From NCBI GenBank assembly GCA_963677695.2, contig CAXXUJ010000001.1:248001-312000 (forward strand): DNA of 64,000 bases. Direction: 5' to 3'. Positions 16,744 to 24,210 of the stretch are shown here, piece by piece. Under the pieces are notes generated by a model. It searched no databases, was not told the origin of the DNA, and saw only the letters and a program-made list of their open reading frames with translations. How positions within the stretch are numbered: position 1 is the first letter of the stretch; each line of letters begins with the position of its first letter. Origin of the DNA: SABI01 sp963677695. Its GTDB lineage: Bacteria > Spirochaetota > Spirochaetia > Sphaerochaetales > Sphaerochaetaceae. The translations under genes were made by a program, and so were the position numbers.

Positions 16744-17274
16744 TTACAGCATCCAGGTGCCGGTGGCTGCGAGGAAGCCCCCGGTTTCCTGATAGGGTTT
16801 CAGCGATGTCTCATCCAATCCTCCGGCAATGAAAGAACGGATTGAGTGGTTTTCCCAGAGCTCGTTCACACGGGCAACGCCCCCGCACTCTTTCACCGGG
16901 TAGAGGCTGACCGCCTCCAGATGATACTCAAGGGCTAGGTGTCCGTCGATAATCACAGGGAGTATGAGAATACCTGCAGAGCTGACTAAAGAGATCATCT
17001 CGGGATCAAAAAGAGGAGAGAGGATGAACTGAGCTCCTGCCGAGAGCGCCCTTTCGGCTTCATCGGCTGTACGGACATTCCCTCCGCCTAAAATGAGATT
17101 GGGAAAGCTTCTTCTCGATTCGGCAAGGAGTACAGCACCGTTCTCACTCTGCTGAGAGATATTGAAGGCTTCATACCCTCGTGAAGCCAGAGAGGATATG
17201 AGCTCTCGTCCCTCCATTACACTTATATCCCGGATAGCCGGGATGATTTCTGCATGAGCGATTTTTTCGAGCAT
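16744..17274 (-). CDS. KDPG/KHG aldolase-fold protein lacking catalytic residues
   Basis: The 176 residues follow the Eda fold: an N-terminal IIPAIRD strand, a GGGNV loop where Eda has GAGTV, GAQFILSP, and a C-terminal GGLDETSLKPY. Aligned by eye with E. coli Eda, the Schiff-base Lys in FKFFPAE is Ser in VSLYPVK. The Glu and Arg of LEVTLR become Asn and Gln in FNISQQ, and the Thr of CPTGG becomes Ala in IAGG. All four catalytic positions therefore seem lost. AGGAGG precedes the ATG, and the gene starts 10 bases after the KamA-like gene, so they form one operon. A binding or regulatory role is more likely than aldolase activity. Confidence 0.65.
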   Translation of the reverse strand: MLEKIAHAEIIPAIRDISVMEGRELISSLASRGYEAFNISQQSENGAVLLAESRRSFPNLILGGGNVRTADEAERALSAGAQFILSPLFDPEMISLVSSAGILILPVIIDGHLALEYHLEAVSLYPVKECGGVARVNELWENHSIRSFIAGGLDETSLKPYQETGGFLAATGTWML

Positions 17275-17283
17275 AGAGACCTC

Positions 17284-19407
17284 CTAATAGGTGGTGGGGA
17301 AGACGAGGGAACGGGATTCGGTCCGTCCTGCGCTGTAGCCCCATATCGTAGAGTACTCACTCCTATCTTCTCCGAGCTCTTCTATCTGTAGAAGATAATG
17401 GAGAATTGATTTAGATTCGATGATCACGACCGATTTCATGTCCCTGGTCACCTGGGAGTGCGGACGGGTGTTGTCGAATTCAAATTCAAGTATTCTTCTT
17501 CCATCCTCGGTGATCCCTATGGTCCGGTAAGTGTTGCTTTTCCCGAGACCGGGAAGGTTTATCATATTCCTGTCAGTGGCGAGGAAAGGTATCTGGTCAT
17601 GTTCATAGAGATTTCTCAGAGACTCCTGCATCATCTCAGGTTCATTGATCAGAGTTGTCAGCTGGCTGTAGTATCGGTAATCGATCCGTCCGATCGATTT
17701 TTCCTCGATCTGTTCCTGCATCGATCGCGCCGAGTTGGCGAACAGCGGTCTGTTCTCAAAGAATCCCTTCACCGTAAAGGTATAGTACGGGAGAACTCCG
17801 ATCGAATTGAGCACCTCTCGGAGTCGGGCACTGTGCCCTCTCCTGCTTGCGCCTACGGTAAACACTTCCTGGTTCGTCACGGCCCAGCCGCTTGAAAGGA
17901 TCTTTTCCACCGCCCTTTTCGTGTCCTCAGTCACTTCCATCGCGGAAGAGACATGCGTCTGCACAACCGTCTGGGTAATGCCGATTTCCTTCGCCCTTAC
18001 CGCTGCAGCAGAGAGCACTTCAATCAGCTCGTCAGTGACACGCTGGGGAAGATAGACCGGAATCTTCGTACCGAGCCTGATTCTCTTCATTTCAGCCACT
18101 TTCTCGTGCTCGCTTCTGAACTCATTATCACAGCGCTTCTCTTCAGCCATCTCTAGGACGGCATCGAGAATCGTTTTAAGGGAAGAGGGAGAACTCATGA
18201 ACGCATCTCCACCGGTGATCAGGATATCGGAAAGATATTCATCGGTCCTGAAATAGACCATTGATTCGTGGAGGATCTCTTTCCAGCCCTTGTCGGGGAC
18301 AAGGTCATCCAGGTTGAAGTTGAAACGCCCCGCCTGGAAGTCGTACATTCTCTGACAGTAGGCGCACAGGCCTCCGCAGGCACGCCCCATCGTCTCGGGA
18401 ATGAAGATCGCCACCGTCGGATATCGTCTATGTATGTTGTGATTGGGAAGCACCCAGCCTGCCGCATTCGGTTCGCCCGGAACCACCAGATCCTCCTTCT
18501 CCCAAGCGCTGATACTGCCGAACTCATCGACTAGGTCCTGCGAGTAAAAGAGGTACTGCCTCAGTGCAGCGTCACTCATATAATAGGGGGAAGCAGGAGA
18601 GGTGATGATAAGAGAGAGGAAATAGGGAGTGGCGAATATGGGTATATTCTTCTCTTCCGCTTCCCTCATGATCTTCATCTGTGCCTCATCGATTGTTCCA
18701 TCGAGGTAGCGTAACAGCTCTTTGCTGCTTCTTACTGCAAACTTCAGGTGGAAGGTATCTTCATTCCACCACCGGTTCACTTTCTCATATTTCTCTTTCT
18801 CTGTATCGGAAGGATCAAACGCATAGCGTGCCGATCTCTTCCCTCCTGATTCGATATCCTGCACAAGGAGGGACATGATTCTTTCCCTGTTCTCCTTTCG
18901 TATGGCAATGATATCGTCATCAAGACCGCTCGGGTGGCGGTTCATCCAGGTGAGAACGTCCTCACGGGAAGGGAGGTCCTGCGTATCAACGGAGTTGAGC
19001 TGCCTGAGCAGATGGAGCGTGTCATAGGCGAAATCGAGTGTAAGAGTTTTTATCTCTCCCCTGAACAGTTTCTTCATCATTGTAATCGGTCTGTTAACCA
19101 CCGTCGCACCATGAAGGTTCCAGTCGGTGAATTCCTTTCCTTCGTGATCTATGTAATCGAGTATTCTGATATAGGCGAAGGCCTGCCAGGAAAGTGAGTA
19201 GAACGTTTCAAGAGATTCGTCCTCTCTTCTATAGTATCCCACACCTTTGGGGAATTCTTCTGTGAGCTTTCCGAGATAATGTGCGTGAAGCCGTTCGAGG
19301 AGAGAATCCTCATCAATCTCCGTATCAAGCAGGAGAGCCCGTATGTTCGGGTTCTCAGTCAGGAGGGCCTCACGAATCGAGTCAAATTCATTCTGTCTGT
19401 CATCCAT
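17284..19407 (-). CDS. KamA-family radical SAM protein (lysine 2,3-aminomutase-like)
   Basis: This protein of about 707 residues has a radical SAM core with CxxxCxxC at C344, C348 and C351 (ACGGLCAYC), followed by the LITGGDAFMSS segment corresponding to the aminomutase SGGDPL region. Lysine 2,3-aminomutases use SAM and PLP to move the alpha-amino group and are about 420 residues. This one carries some 230 extra N-terminal residues of unknown role, a form I associate with spirochaetes. The ATG at 19407 is chosen because it follows a promoter-like TTGACT-N18-TATTGT almost directly. The frame opens further upstream, but without start signals. It leads an operon with the aldolase-like gene. Substrate unknown. 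Confidence 0.82.
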   Translation of the reverse strand: MDDRQNEFDSIREALLTENPNIRALLLDTEIDEDSLLERLHAHYLGKLTEEFPKGVGYYRREDESLETFYSLSWQAFAYIRILDYIDHEGKEFTDWNLHGATVVNRPITMMKKLFRGEIKTLTLDFAYDTLHLLRQLNSVDTQDLPSREDVLTWMNRHPSGLDDDIIAIRKENRERIMSLLVQDIESGGKRSARYAFDPSDTEKEKYEKVNRWWNEDTFHLKFAVRSSKELLRYLDGTIDEAQMKIMREAEEKNIPIFATPYFLSLIITSPASPYYMSDAALRQYLFYSQDLVDEFGSISAWEKEDLVVPGEPNAAGWVLPNHNIHRRYPTVAIFIPETMGRACGGLCAYCQRMYDFQAGRFNFNLDDLVPDKGWKEILHESMVYFRTDEYLSDILITGGDAFMSSPSSLKTILDAVLEMAEEKRCDNEFRSEHEKVAEMKRIRLGTKIPVYLPQRVTDELIEVLSAAAVRAKEIGITQTVVQTHVSSAMEVTEDTKRAVEKILSSGWAVTNQEVFTVGASRRGHSARLREVLNSIGVLPYYTFTVKGFFENRPLFANSARSMQEQIEEKSIGRIDYRYYSQLTTLINEPEMMQESLRNLYEHDQIPFLATDRNMINLPGLGKSNTYRTIGITEDGRRILEFEFDNTRPHSQVTRDMKSVVIIESKSILHYLLQIEELGEDRSEYSTIWGYSAGRTESRSLVFPTTY

Positions 19408-19524
19408 AGCAATACAATACAGCATGGAATAATTGGGAGTCAAGTTTATGTTTTTGATGCCCTTACCATGTATATATGATATAGAATATTTAATCACAAC
19501 ATGCTTTCAGGGCATTAAAAACGA

Positions 19525-19562
19525 AAAAGAGCAAGGGTCTCATTTCCACCTGCTCTTTTTCT
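19525..19562 (-). terminator. Terminator downstream of the FGGY kinase
   Basis: GAAAAAGAGCA and TGCTCTTTTTC form an 11-bp stem around a 16-base loop. On the minus strand it is followed by a T-rich stretch (GTTTTT), about 50 bases after the kinase stop. Confidence 0.7.
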
Positions 19563-19614
19563 ACATCTTTTTATATTCTGTCAAATTTTGACAATACACC
19601 CTTTCAGGATCATC

Positions 19615-21216
19615 CTATATCAGATTACCGATGGCACATCTTTCGATCTCGAGTCCCGCATGGTAGCGCTTGAAGAAGGTTTCGAACCCTTCGGCGTCAG
19701 CCGGGTCGGGTTTCACCGCCTCTCCCATGCTGTCGGCAAACACCCCCTTCAGGAAGGAGGGGAAGTCGACACTCTTATCCTTTCTCTCCATGAACGAGGC
19801 AAGAAGGGCAATTCCCCAGGCGCCGCCTTCGCCTGCTGTTTCCAGAATCGAAATCGGAGTGTTTGTGGCTGCCGCCATGATCTTCTGACCGACCTCTGCC
19901 GCTTTGAAGAATCCTCCGTGGCCTCGAATCTCATCAACTTCAACCCCTTCCTTTTCGAACAGAATATTCAGTCCCGTCCTCATCGCGCACAGGGCGGTGA
20001 ACAGGTGGCTTCGCATGAAGTTGGCGAGGGTGAATTTCCCTTCGGGAGAGCGGACGAACAGTGGACGTCCTTCGGTGAATCCTGTCATGTGCTCACCGGA
20101 GACATATCCTATCGAGAGGAGTCCTCCGCAGTCGGGGTCAGCCTTGAGTGCCTGTTCAAGGAGGGTGTCATAGAGTTTGGGCTTCGATACCTCGATGCCT
20201 AATGCACTGACAGCTTCTCCGAACAGATGCATCCAGGCATCGTAGTCTGAGGAACAGTTGTTTGAATGTGCCATGGCCACCAGATGCCCGTCGGGAGTTG
20301 TGACCAGGTCGAGTTCATGGTAGACACGGGAGAGGTCCTTTTCAAGGACGATCATGGCAAAGACCGAGGTTCCGGCCGACACATTACCCGTTCTCACTGC
20401 GACAGAGTTCGTCGCGACCATACCGGTTCCTGCATCTCCTTCGGGAGGACAGAGAGGAATTCCCGCTTTCAGGGTTCCGGTGGGATCAAGGAGGAGGGCT
20501 CCTTCCTCGCTCAGAGTTCCGGCCAATTCTCCGGCGACTAGGACTTCAGGGAGGATATCACGGAGCTTCCAGGAAAAGCCCTTTTCCTTCACTGCTTCAT
20601 CGAACTTCCCGCACATCTCAAGGTTGAAATCACTACTCTCAAGGTCGATCGGGAACATGCCGCTCGCTTCCCCAACTCCCATGCTCTTGCGCCCTGTAAG
20701 GCGCCAGTGGACGTAACCGGCAAGGGTGGTCAGGTAATCGATCTCGCTGACATGCTCCTCGCCGTTCAGGATTGCCTGATAGAGGTGAGCGACACTCCAT
20801 CTCTGAGGGATGGGGTATTCGAAGAGCTCGGCAAGCTTCACCGAAGCCTCTCCTGTGATATTGTTTCTCCAGGTACGGAAGGGGACAAGCTGCTTTCCAT
20901 CCTTGTCCGTCACAATATAGCCGTGCATCATACCCGAAAAGCCGAGGGCCTTGATCGCTTTCAGTTCAACTGCGTACTCTTTCTTCACATGTCCTACCAG
21001 GTCTGCATATGCACTCTGGAGTCCTTCCCATACCTGATCGAGAGGATAGGTCCATATCCCGTCTACCTGGGAGTTCTCCCAGCCGTAGCCGCCTGAGGCG
21101 ATCGGATTGTTATCATCACCGATGAGGACGGCCTTGATTCTCGTCGATCCCATCTCGATTCCGACGACCGCATCTCCTCTTTCAATCAACTGAGCTATCT
21201 GTGACTGTTCTTTCAT
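19615..21216 (-). CDS. FGGY-family carbohydrate kinase
   Basis: This 533-residue protein is a sugar kinase of the FGGY family (xylulokinase, ribulokinase and relatives). It transfers phosphate from ATP to a pentulose or similar sugar in the cytosol. The N-terminal phosphate-1 loop reads GIEMGSTRIKAVLI, the mid region has GFSGMMHGYI, and the C-terminal signature region includes RGHGGFFKAAEVGQKIMAAA. The second ATG (21216) is preferred because AAGGA lies six bases before it, whereas the first ATG (21222) abuts the ribosome-binding site. The gene appears monocistronic, with a terminator after it. The exact sugar cannot be read from sequence. Confidence 0.85.
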   Translation of the reverse strand: MKEQSQIAQLIERGDAVVGIEMGSTRIKAVLIGDDNNPIASGGYGWENSQVDGIWTYPLDQVWEGLQSAYADLVGHVKKEYAVELKAIKALGFSGMMHGYIVTDKDGKQLVPFRTWRNNITGEASVKLAELFEYPIPQRWSVAHLYQAILNGEEHVSEIDYLTTLAGYVHWRLTGRKSMGVGEASGMFPIDLESSDFNLEMCGKFDEAVKEKGFSWKLRDILPEVLVAGELAGTLSEEGALLLDPTGTLKAGIPLCPPEGDAGTGMVATNSVAVRTGNVSAGTSVFAMIVLEKDLSRVYHELDLVTTPDGHLVAMAHSNNCSSDYDAWMHLFGEAVSALGIEVSKPKLYDTLLEQALKADPDCGGLLSIGYVSGEHMTGFTEGRPLFVRSPEGKFTLANFMRSHLFTALCAMRTGLNILFEKEGVEVDEIRGHGGFFKAAEVGQKIMAAATNTPISILETAGEGGAWGIALLASFMERKDKSVDFPSFLKGVFADSMGEAVKPDPADAEGFETFFKRYHAGLEIERCAIGNLI

Positions 21217-21284
21217 ATGCATTCCTTTTTATCTTATAACGTTGCCATCTATTCTAAAATCGTTCAGGAGATGTGTCCAGAAAA

Positions 21285-21322
21285 GTTTTCTATTTCTCTG
21301 GGGGTTTTCTATTTCTCTGGGG
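21285..21322. repeat. Tandem 19-bp duplication at the acetyltransferase stop
   Basis: Two identical 19-bp units (GTTTTCTATTTCTCTGGGG) lie at 21285-21303 and 21304-21322. The second unit contains the last codons and stop of the acetyltransferase gene, so the first is a duplicate of its 3' end, probably from replication slippage. Confidence 0.8.
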
Positions 21323-21896
21323 GTTTGTCCTGCCATTCCCTGTTTATATAGACATAGTGCTCATGCCCTTCCCACTCTCCTTTGATCATCAGGTAATCGG
21401 GAGAGAACCCTTCATAGACGAATCCAGCCGACAGCGCAACATTGATCGAAGAACGGTTCCCCGGCATGATGTTCGCTTCAAACCGGTGCAGATTGAGCGC
21501 TCTGCAGCCATAGGCTATCACGGCACGGAGGGCCTCCCCCATATATCCCCGGTGGATATGGTGGTGGGAGAGAGAGTACCCGACGAAGGTGGAATGGAAA
21601 GGGTACGGGACTATCTGGGTACAGCTTATCTTTCCGATGATCTCATCGTTTCCGCTGCGGGTAATATAGTAGTGGAGCGCAGATCCTGAATCGGTCTGCA
21701 CTCCCTGTGCGCACAGTATCGTTTCGGCTGAGGTGATGGTGTAGTAATCCTCACTTCGGATAGGTTCCCACGGCTCGTGGAATACCCGGTTCGCCGTAAG
21801 GTAGTGAAGCAGCATCTCAGGTTTCACCAGCTGAGGGGGAAGGAGTTTCAGGCGCTCGGTCTCCAGAGGGGGTAGAACCCTCTCTTCAATCACCAT
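21309..21896 (-). CDS. GNAT family N-acetyltransferase (RimJ/RimL type)
   Basis: This 195-residue acetyltransferase uses acetyl-CoA to acetylate an amino group. It resembles RimJ/RimL enzymes: LETERLKLLPP near residues 11-21, a central YSLSHHHIHRGYMGEALRAVIAYG where the acetyl-CoA-binding loop lies, and NLHRFEANIMPGNRSSINVALSAGFVYEG. The start ATG overlaps the stop of the ferritin-like gene, so the two are co-translated. The final codons are duplicated in tandem just downstream. The substrate is unknown. Confidence 0.85.
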   Translation of the reverse strand: MVIEERVLPPLETERLKLLPPQLVKPEMLLHYLTANRVFHEPWEPIRSEDYYTITSAETILCAQGVQTDSGSALHYYITRSGNDEIIGKISCTQIVPYPFHSTFVGYSLSHHHIHRGYMGEALRAVIAYGCRALNLHRFEANIMPGNRSSINVALSAGFVYEGFSPDYLMIKGEWEGHEHYVYINREWQDKPPEK

Positions 21897-22372
21897 CAGT
21901 AATCCTCTCTCACACCGAATTCTGCATCTTCCACCCAGGAATCGGGACGGGAAAGCATGAGAACGACGGTATCGAGAGACTCGTAATGCTTCCTCTCTTC
22001 CTGTATCACCTGACGGATGATCTGAGCGTCGGTCCCGTCAGTCACTGAATCAAGTGCTTCGGTATAGAATTCAATGCTTTTCAGTTCTATCTCCAGAGCC
22101 CGTTCATACAGCTCCTTGTGCTCCTGTGTTTCACTGAACTTCTCCACCTCTAAAGAGCGGATCAGCTCATCGACACGTTCGGGATGCAGAGCGACCTCAT
22201 CACCGTCCACTCCGTCCTTCATCGCACGGAAGATTCTTTCATGACGCCTCTCATCATCAGCAAGCATTTTGAAGATCTGTTTCAGACCGTCATCTGCGGC
22301 TTCTGATGCCAGAGTATCGTAGAAGAGTGCGCCTTCCTTTTCCATTTCAATCGCTGTATCCATGATATGCAT
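21896..22372 (-). CDS. Ferritin-like/rubrerythrin diiron domain protein
   Basis: The 158 residues form a four-helix rubrerythrin-type diiron domain without the rubredoxin tail. Ligand motifs are E10-E12-KEGALFYD (AIEMEKEGALFYDTLA), DDERRHE, ELKSIEFY and QEERKHYESL, giving the two ExxH-type pairs. Such proteins reduce peroxide or handle iron in anaerobes. AGGAGG lies six bases before the ATG at 22372. It is the first gene of a two-gene unit with the acetyltransferase. Confidence 0.85.
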   Translation of the reverse strand: MHIMDTAIEMEKEGALFYDTLASEAADDGLKQIFKMLADDERRHERIFRAMKDGVDGDEVALHPERVDELIRSLEVEKFSETQEHKELYERALEIELKSIEFYTEALDSVTDGTDAQIIRQVIQEERKHYESLDTVVLMLSRPDSWVEDAEFGVREDY

Positions 22373-22552
22373 GCTCTGCCTCCTGAATCATAGGTTTTCA
22401 CGTCCTGTTTTCATCCTATCAGAGCTCAGCTCATCACGCAAGAACCATTCTTCTCACTATTATTCGATATTTCTTAACTGATAAATTAGTATTTTTTTAA
22501 CATTTTTTAGTATTAATATGCATATTTTTCTCATAAGTGCATAATCTTTTAT

Positions 22553-22581
22553 TTGTCAAGAATTTTTTTTGAAAATATATT
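22553..22581 (+). promoter_or_regulatory. Candidate promoter of the 134-residue gene
   Basis: TTGTCA (22553-22558) and TATATT (22576-22581) are 17 bp apart in a very AT-rich 288-base intergenic stretch. A perfect GGCGAC-GAG-GTCGCC hairpin (22632-22646) follows in the leader, directly before the ribosome-binding site. Confidence 0.5.
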
Positions 22582-22660
22582 GATTATTTTTCTATCGAAT
22601 AGTATATTCGGGGTGTAAAGAAGAAACGAATGGCGACGAGGTCGCCAAGGAGATATAGAA

Positions 22661-23065
22661 ATGAAAAAGAACAATACGCTGGAGATGAAGACACTCCTTC
22701 AGCACACAGGGAATATGTTCACCGAGAACGATATCCCCAGACTCGAACAGCAGATCAGCGTCCACAAGTACCTGATCAACCAGAGCATCCCATGGGTCAT
22801 CACAGATGACGATGCTTCCTTCTCCTGGCAGGAGAATGTCGTTCTTCCTATCATGTCCGTTGTTAATTCCTGGCCTGTACGCAGCGCTTTCAGGGATCTC
22901 AGCGATGCAGAGCTTTTCTTTGCAGTCTCTGATCACTGGTACTACCTTCTTGCTCAGAATGGCTCCACAAGTGCATTCACTGCAGCAGTCGATTATGCGG
23001 CGAAATACGGGAAGGGACTGGGCAAATTCGTAAGTTCGATTGCGAACCCGAACAAAGCGGCATAA
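22661..23065 (+). CDS. Hypothetical protein (134 residues)
   Basis: I do not recognise this family. The product is soluble-looking with no signal peptide or membrane helix. It has a mixed helical N-terminus (residues 1-45) and a central aromatic-rich part (SDHWYYLLAQNG near 90-101) ending in a small-residue, basic tail. AAGGAG lies before the ATG, the upstream region has a plausible promoter and a hairpin, and a strong terminator follows. It is therefore a well-delimited single gene that is likely expressed. Confidence 0.6.
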   Translation: MKKNNTLEMKTLLQHTGNMFTENDIPRLEQQISVHKYLINQSIPWVITDDDASFSWQENVVLPIMSVVNSWPVRSAFRDLSDAELFFAVSDHWYYLLAQNGSTSAFTAAVDYAAKYGKGLGKFVSSIANPNKAA

Positions 23066-23104
23066 CCGCTTCATCGCACCGAAGAGGGTGTGAGCGAGAA
23101 CAGA

Positions 23105-23134
23105 GCAGCCGGGAATGCCGGCTGCTTTTTCTTT
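23105..23134 (+). terminator. Rho-independent terminator
   Basis: GCAGCCGG (23105-23112), loop GAATG, CCGGCTGC (23118-23125), then TTTTTCTTT. A perfect 8-bp GC-rich stem. Confidence 0.9.
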
Positions 23135-23144
23135 GAGTGAAGGT

Positions 23145-23162
23145 CGTAGGGAATTTCTTACA
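23145..23162. promoter_or_regulatory. Dyad site 5 (CGTAGG-N6-CTTACA)
   Basis: This 18-bp site differs at two positions from the TGTAGG-N6-CCTACA dyads near 32-33 kb and shares their AT-rich spacer (GAATTT). A -10-like TATCAA begins at 23188, the same distance as at the other sites. It lies before the small helix-turn-helix gene, next to the kinase/regulator array. Confidence 0.5.
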
Positions 23163-23207
23163 GAGTCCACCCTTTACCCTCCATCGCTATCAAACTAGAA
23201 TGTGAGC

Positions 23208-23579
23208 ATGGCAAATGAAGTTGCCGGCAAACTGTTCTGGGCACGGATCGATGTCTATCTTTCATACCGAAAGACACTGAAAGACATCTGTGACTCGGCA
23301 GGACTCCGGTTCGATATCATAAAAGCACAGCAGACTCTCTCACGAATCCCGAAGGCTGAAGACGTATGCGCTCTCGCGCGTGCTCTCGATATCCCGAGCG
23401 AATGGTTTCTCACAGGGGAAACACGATCCGCATACGACAATCTCAGAGTTGAAAAGGGATCGAAATACGTTCGTATAAAAGAAATCACAAACAGACTCTA
23501 TTATTCCTCGGAACAGGAACTCGTTGAGACCGAGAGTCTTCTCGGGATAGCTGAACAGCTGCTGAAAAAGGAAGGCTGA
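23208..23579 (+). CDS. Small XRE-like DNA-binding protein
   Basis: This protein of about 123 residues looks like a helix-turn-helix regulator: residues 15-70 (LSYRKTLKDICDSAGLRFDI to LARALDIPSEWFLTGE) follow the XRE/Cro layout, in which a recognition helix is followed by ALARALDIPxxWLL. The C-terminus is helical and probably oligomerises. The start may be the ATG at 23208 or a GTG at 23202; neither has a clear ribosome-binding site, and the inferred transcript start lies very close, so a leaderless message is possible. A dyad site precedes it. It is convergent with the downstream regulator gene, eight bases apart. Confidence 0.6.
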   Translation: MANEVAGKLFWARIDVYLSYRKTLKDICDSAGLRFDIIKAQQTLSRIPKAEDVCALARALDIPSEWFLTGETRSAYDNLRVEKGSKYVRIKEITNRLYYSSEQELVETESLLGIAEQLLKKEG

Positions 23580-23586
23580 GAAGATG

Positions 23587-24198
23587 TCACTCTTCAAAGA
23601 AGAGGGACATCTTATAGAGATCGGAGAGTGATTCCACCCCCAGCTTCTCCATCAGACGACTCTTGTAGGTACTCACCGACTTCACCGAAATATCGAGTTC
23701 ATAGGCGATCTCCTTGATCGTCATCCCCTGCGTCAGCAGCTTGAACACCGATATCTCCCTCGCGCTCAGGTTCTCCAGGAAACTCTCATCCTGCTTCTTC
23801 TCCTTCGCAAGAAAGAACGTCCTTCCCTCGGTCAGCTCCTCCACGGCACTCTCAAGAATACTCAGGTCACTGTCCTTGGTCAGATACCCCTTTCCCCCGA
23901 GTTCCTTCACCTGCTCCATATAGAACTGGTCAGGGTACATGCTCAGCACGCACACAGGAGGAATGGAGAGTTCTCTATCCTTCACCTCGGCAAGCACCTC
24001 AAGCCCGCTCTTCCACGGCATCGAGATATCGAGAAAGACAAGATCGCTCTCGCTTACCTTCCCACTGTCAACTGCACTGAGAAACTCCTGACCGTTCACG
24101 TATTCGGCTATCACCTTCACTGTACCTTTTGATTCCAGAATCGATATCAGTCCCTTGCGGAACAGAAGATGATCTTCCACCACTATCACATTCACCAT
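23587..24198 (-). CDS. NarL/LuxR-family response regulator, copy 2
   Basis: This 203-residue regulator has a receiver domain with acidic pocket E8-D9, phospho-acceptor D57 (VFLDISMP) and K108 (YLTKD), and a LuxR-type helix-turn-helix at about 144-195 (LSAREISVFKLLTQGMTIKE onward). It is the last gene of the second kinase-kinase-regulator module and starts four bases after the kinase stop. Its DNA is almost identical to the copy at 27883-28500: seven mismatches over 621 bp by eye, of which one changes residue 25 (Gly here, Asp there). The tract of identity includes the last codons of the preceding kinase. Likely DNA target: the dyads near 32-33 kb (inference). Confidence 0.93.
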   Translation of the reverse strand: MVNVIVVEDHLLFRKGLISILESKGTVKVIAEYVNGQEFLSAVDSGKVSESDLVFLDISMPWKSGLEVLAEVKDRELSIPPVCVLSMYPDQFYMEQVKELGGKGYLTKDSDLSILESAVEELTEGRTFFLAKEKKQDESFLENLSAREISVFKLLTQGMTIKEIAYELDISVKSVSTYKSRLMEKLGVESLSDLYKMSLFFEE

Positions 24199-24210
24199 AG
24201 CTTATACCCC
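23590..24210. repeat. Near-identical 621-bp direct repeat, copy 2
   Basis: This tract matches 27892-28512 with seven single-base differences that I counted by eye. It begins at the last codons of the regulator gene and ends within the final codons of the preceding kinase gene. Confidence 0.9.
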
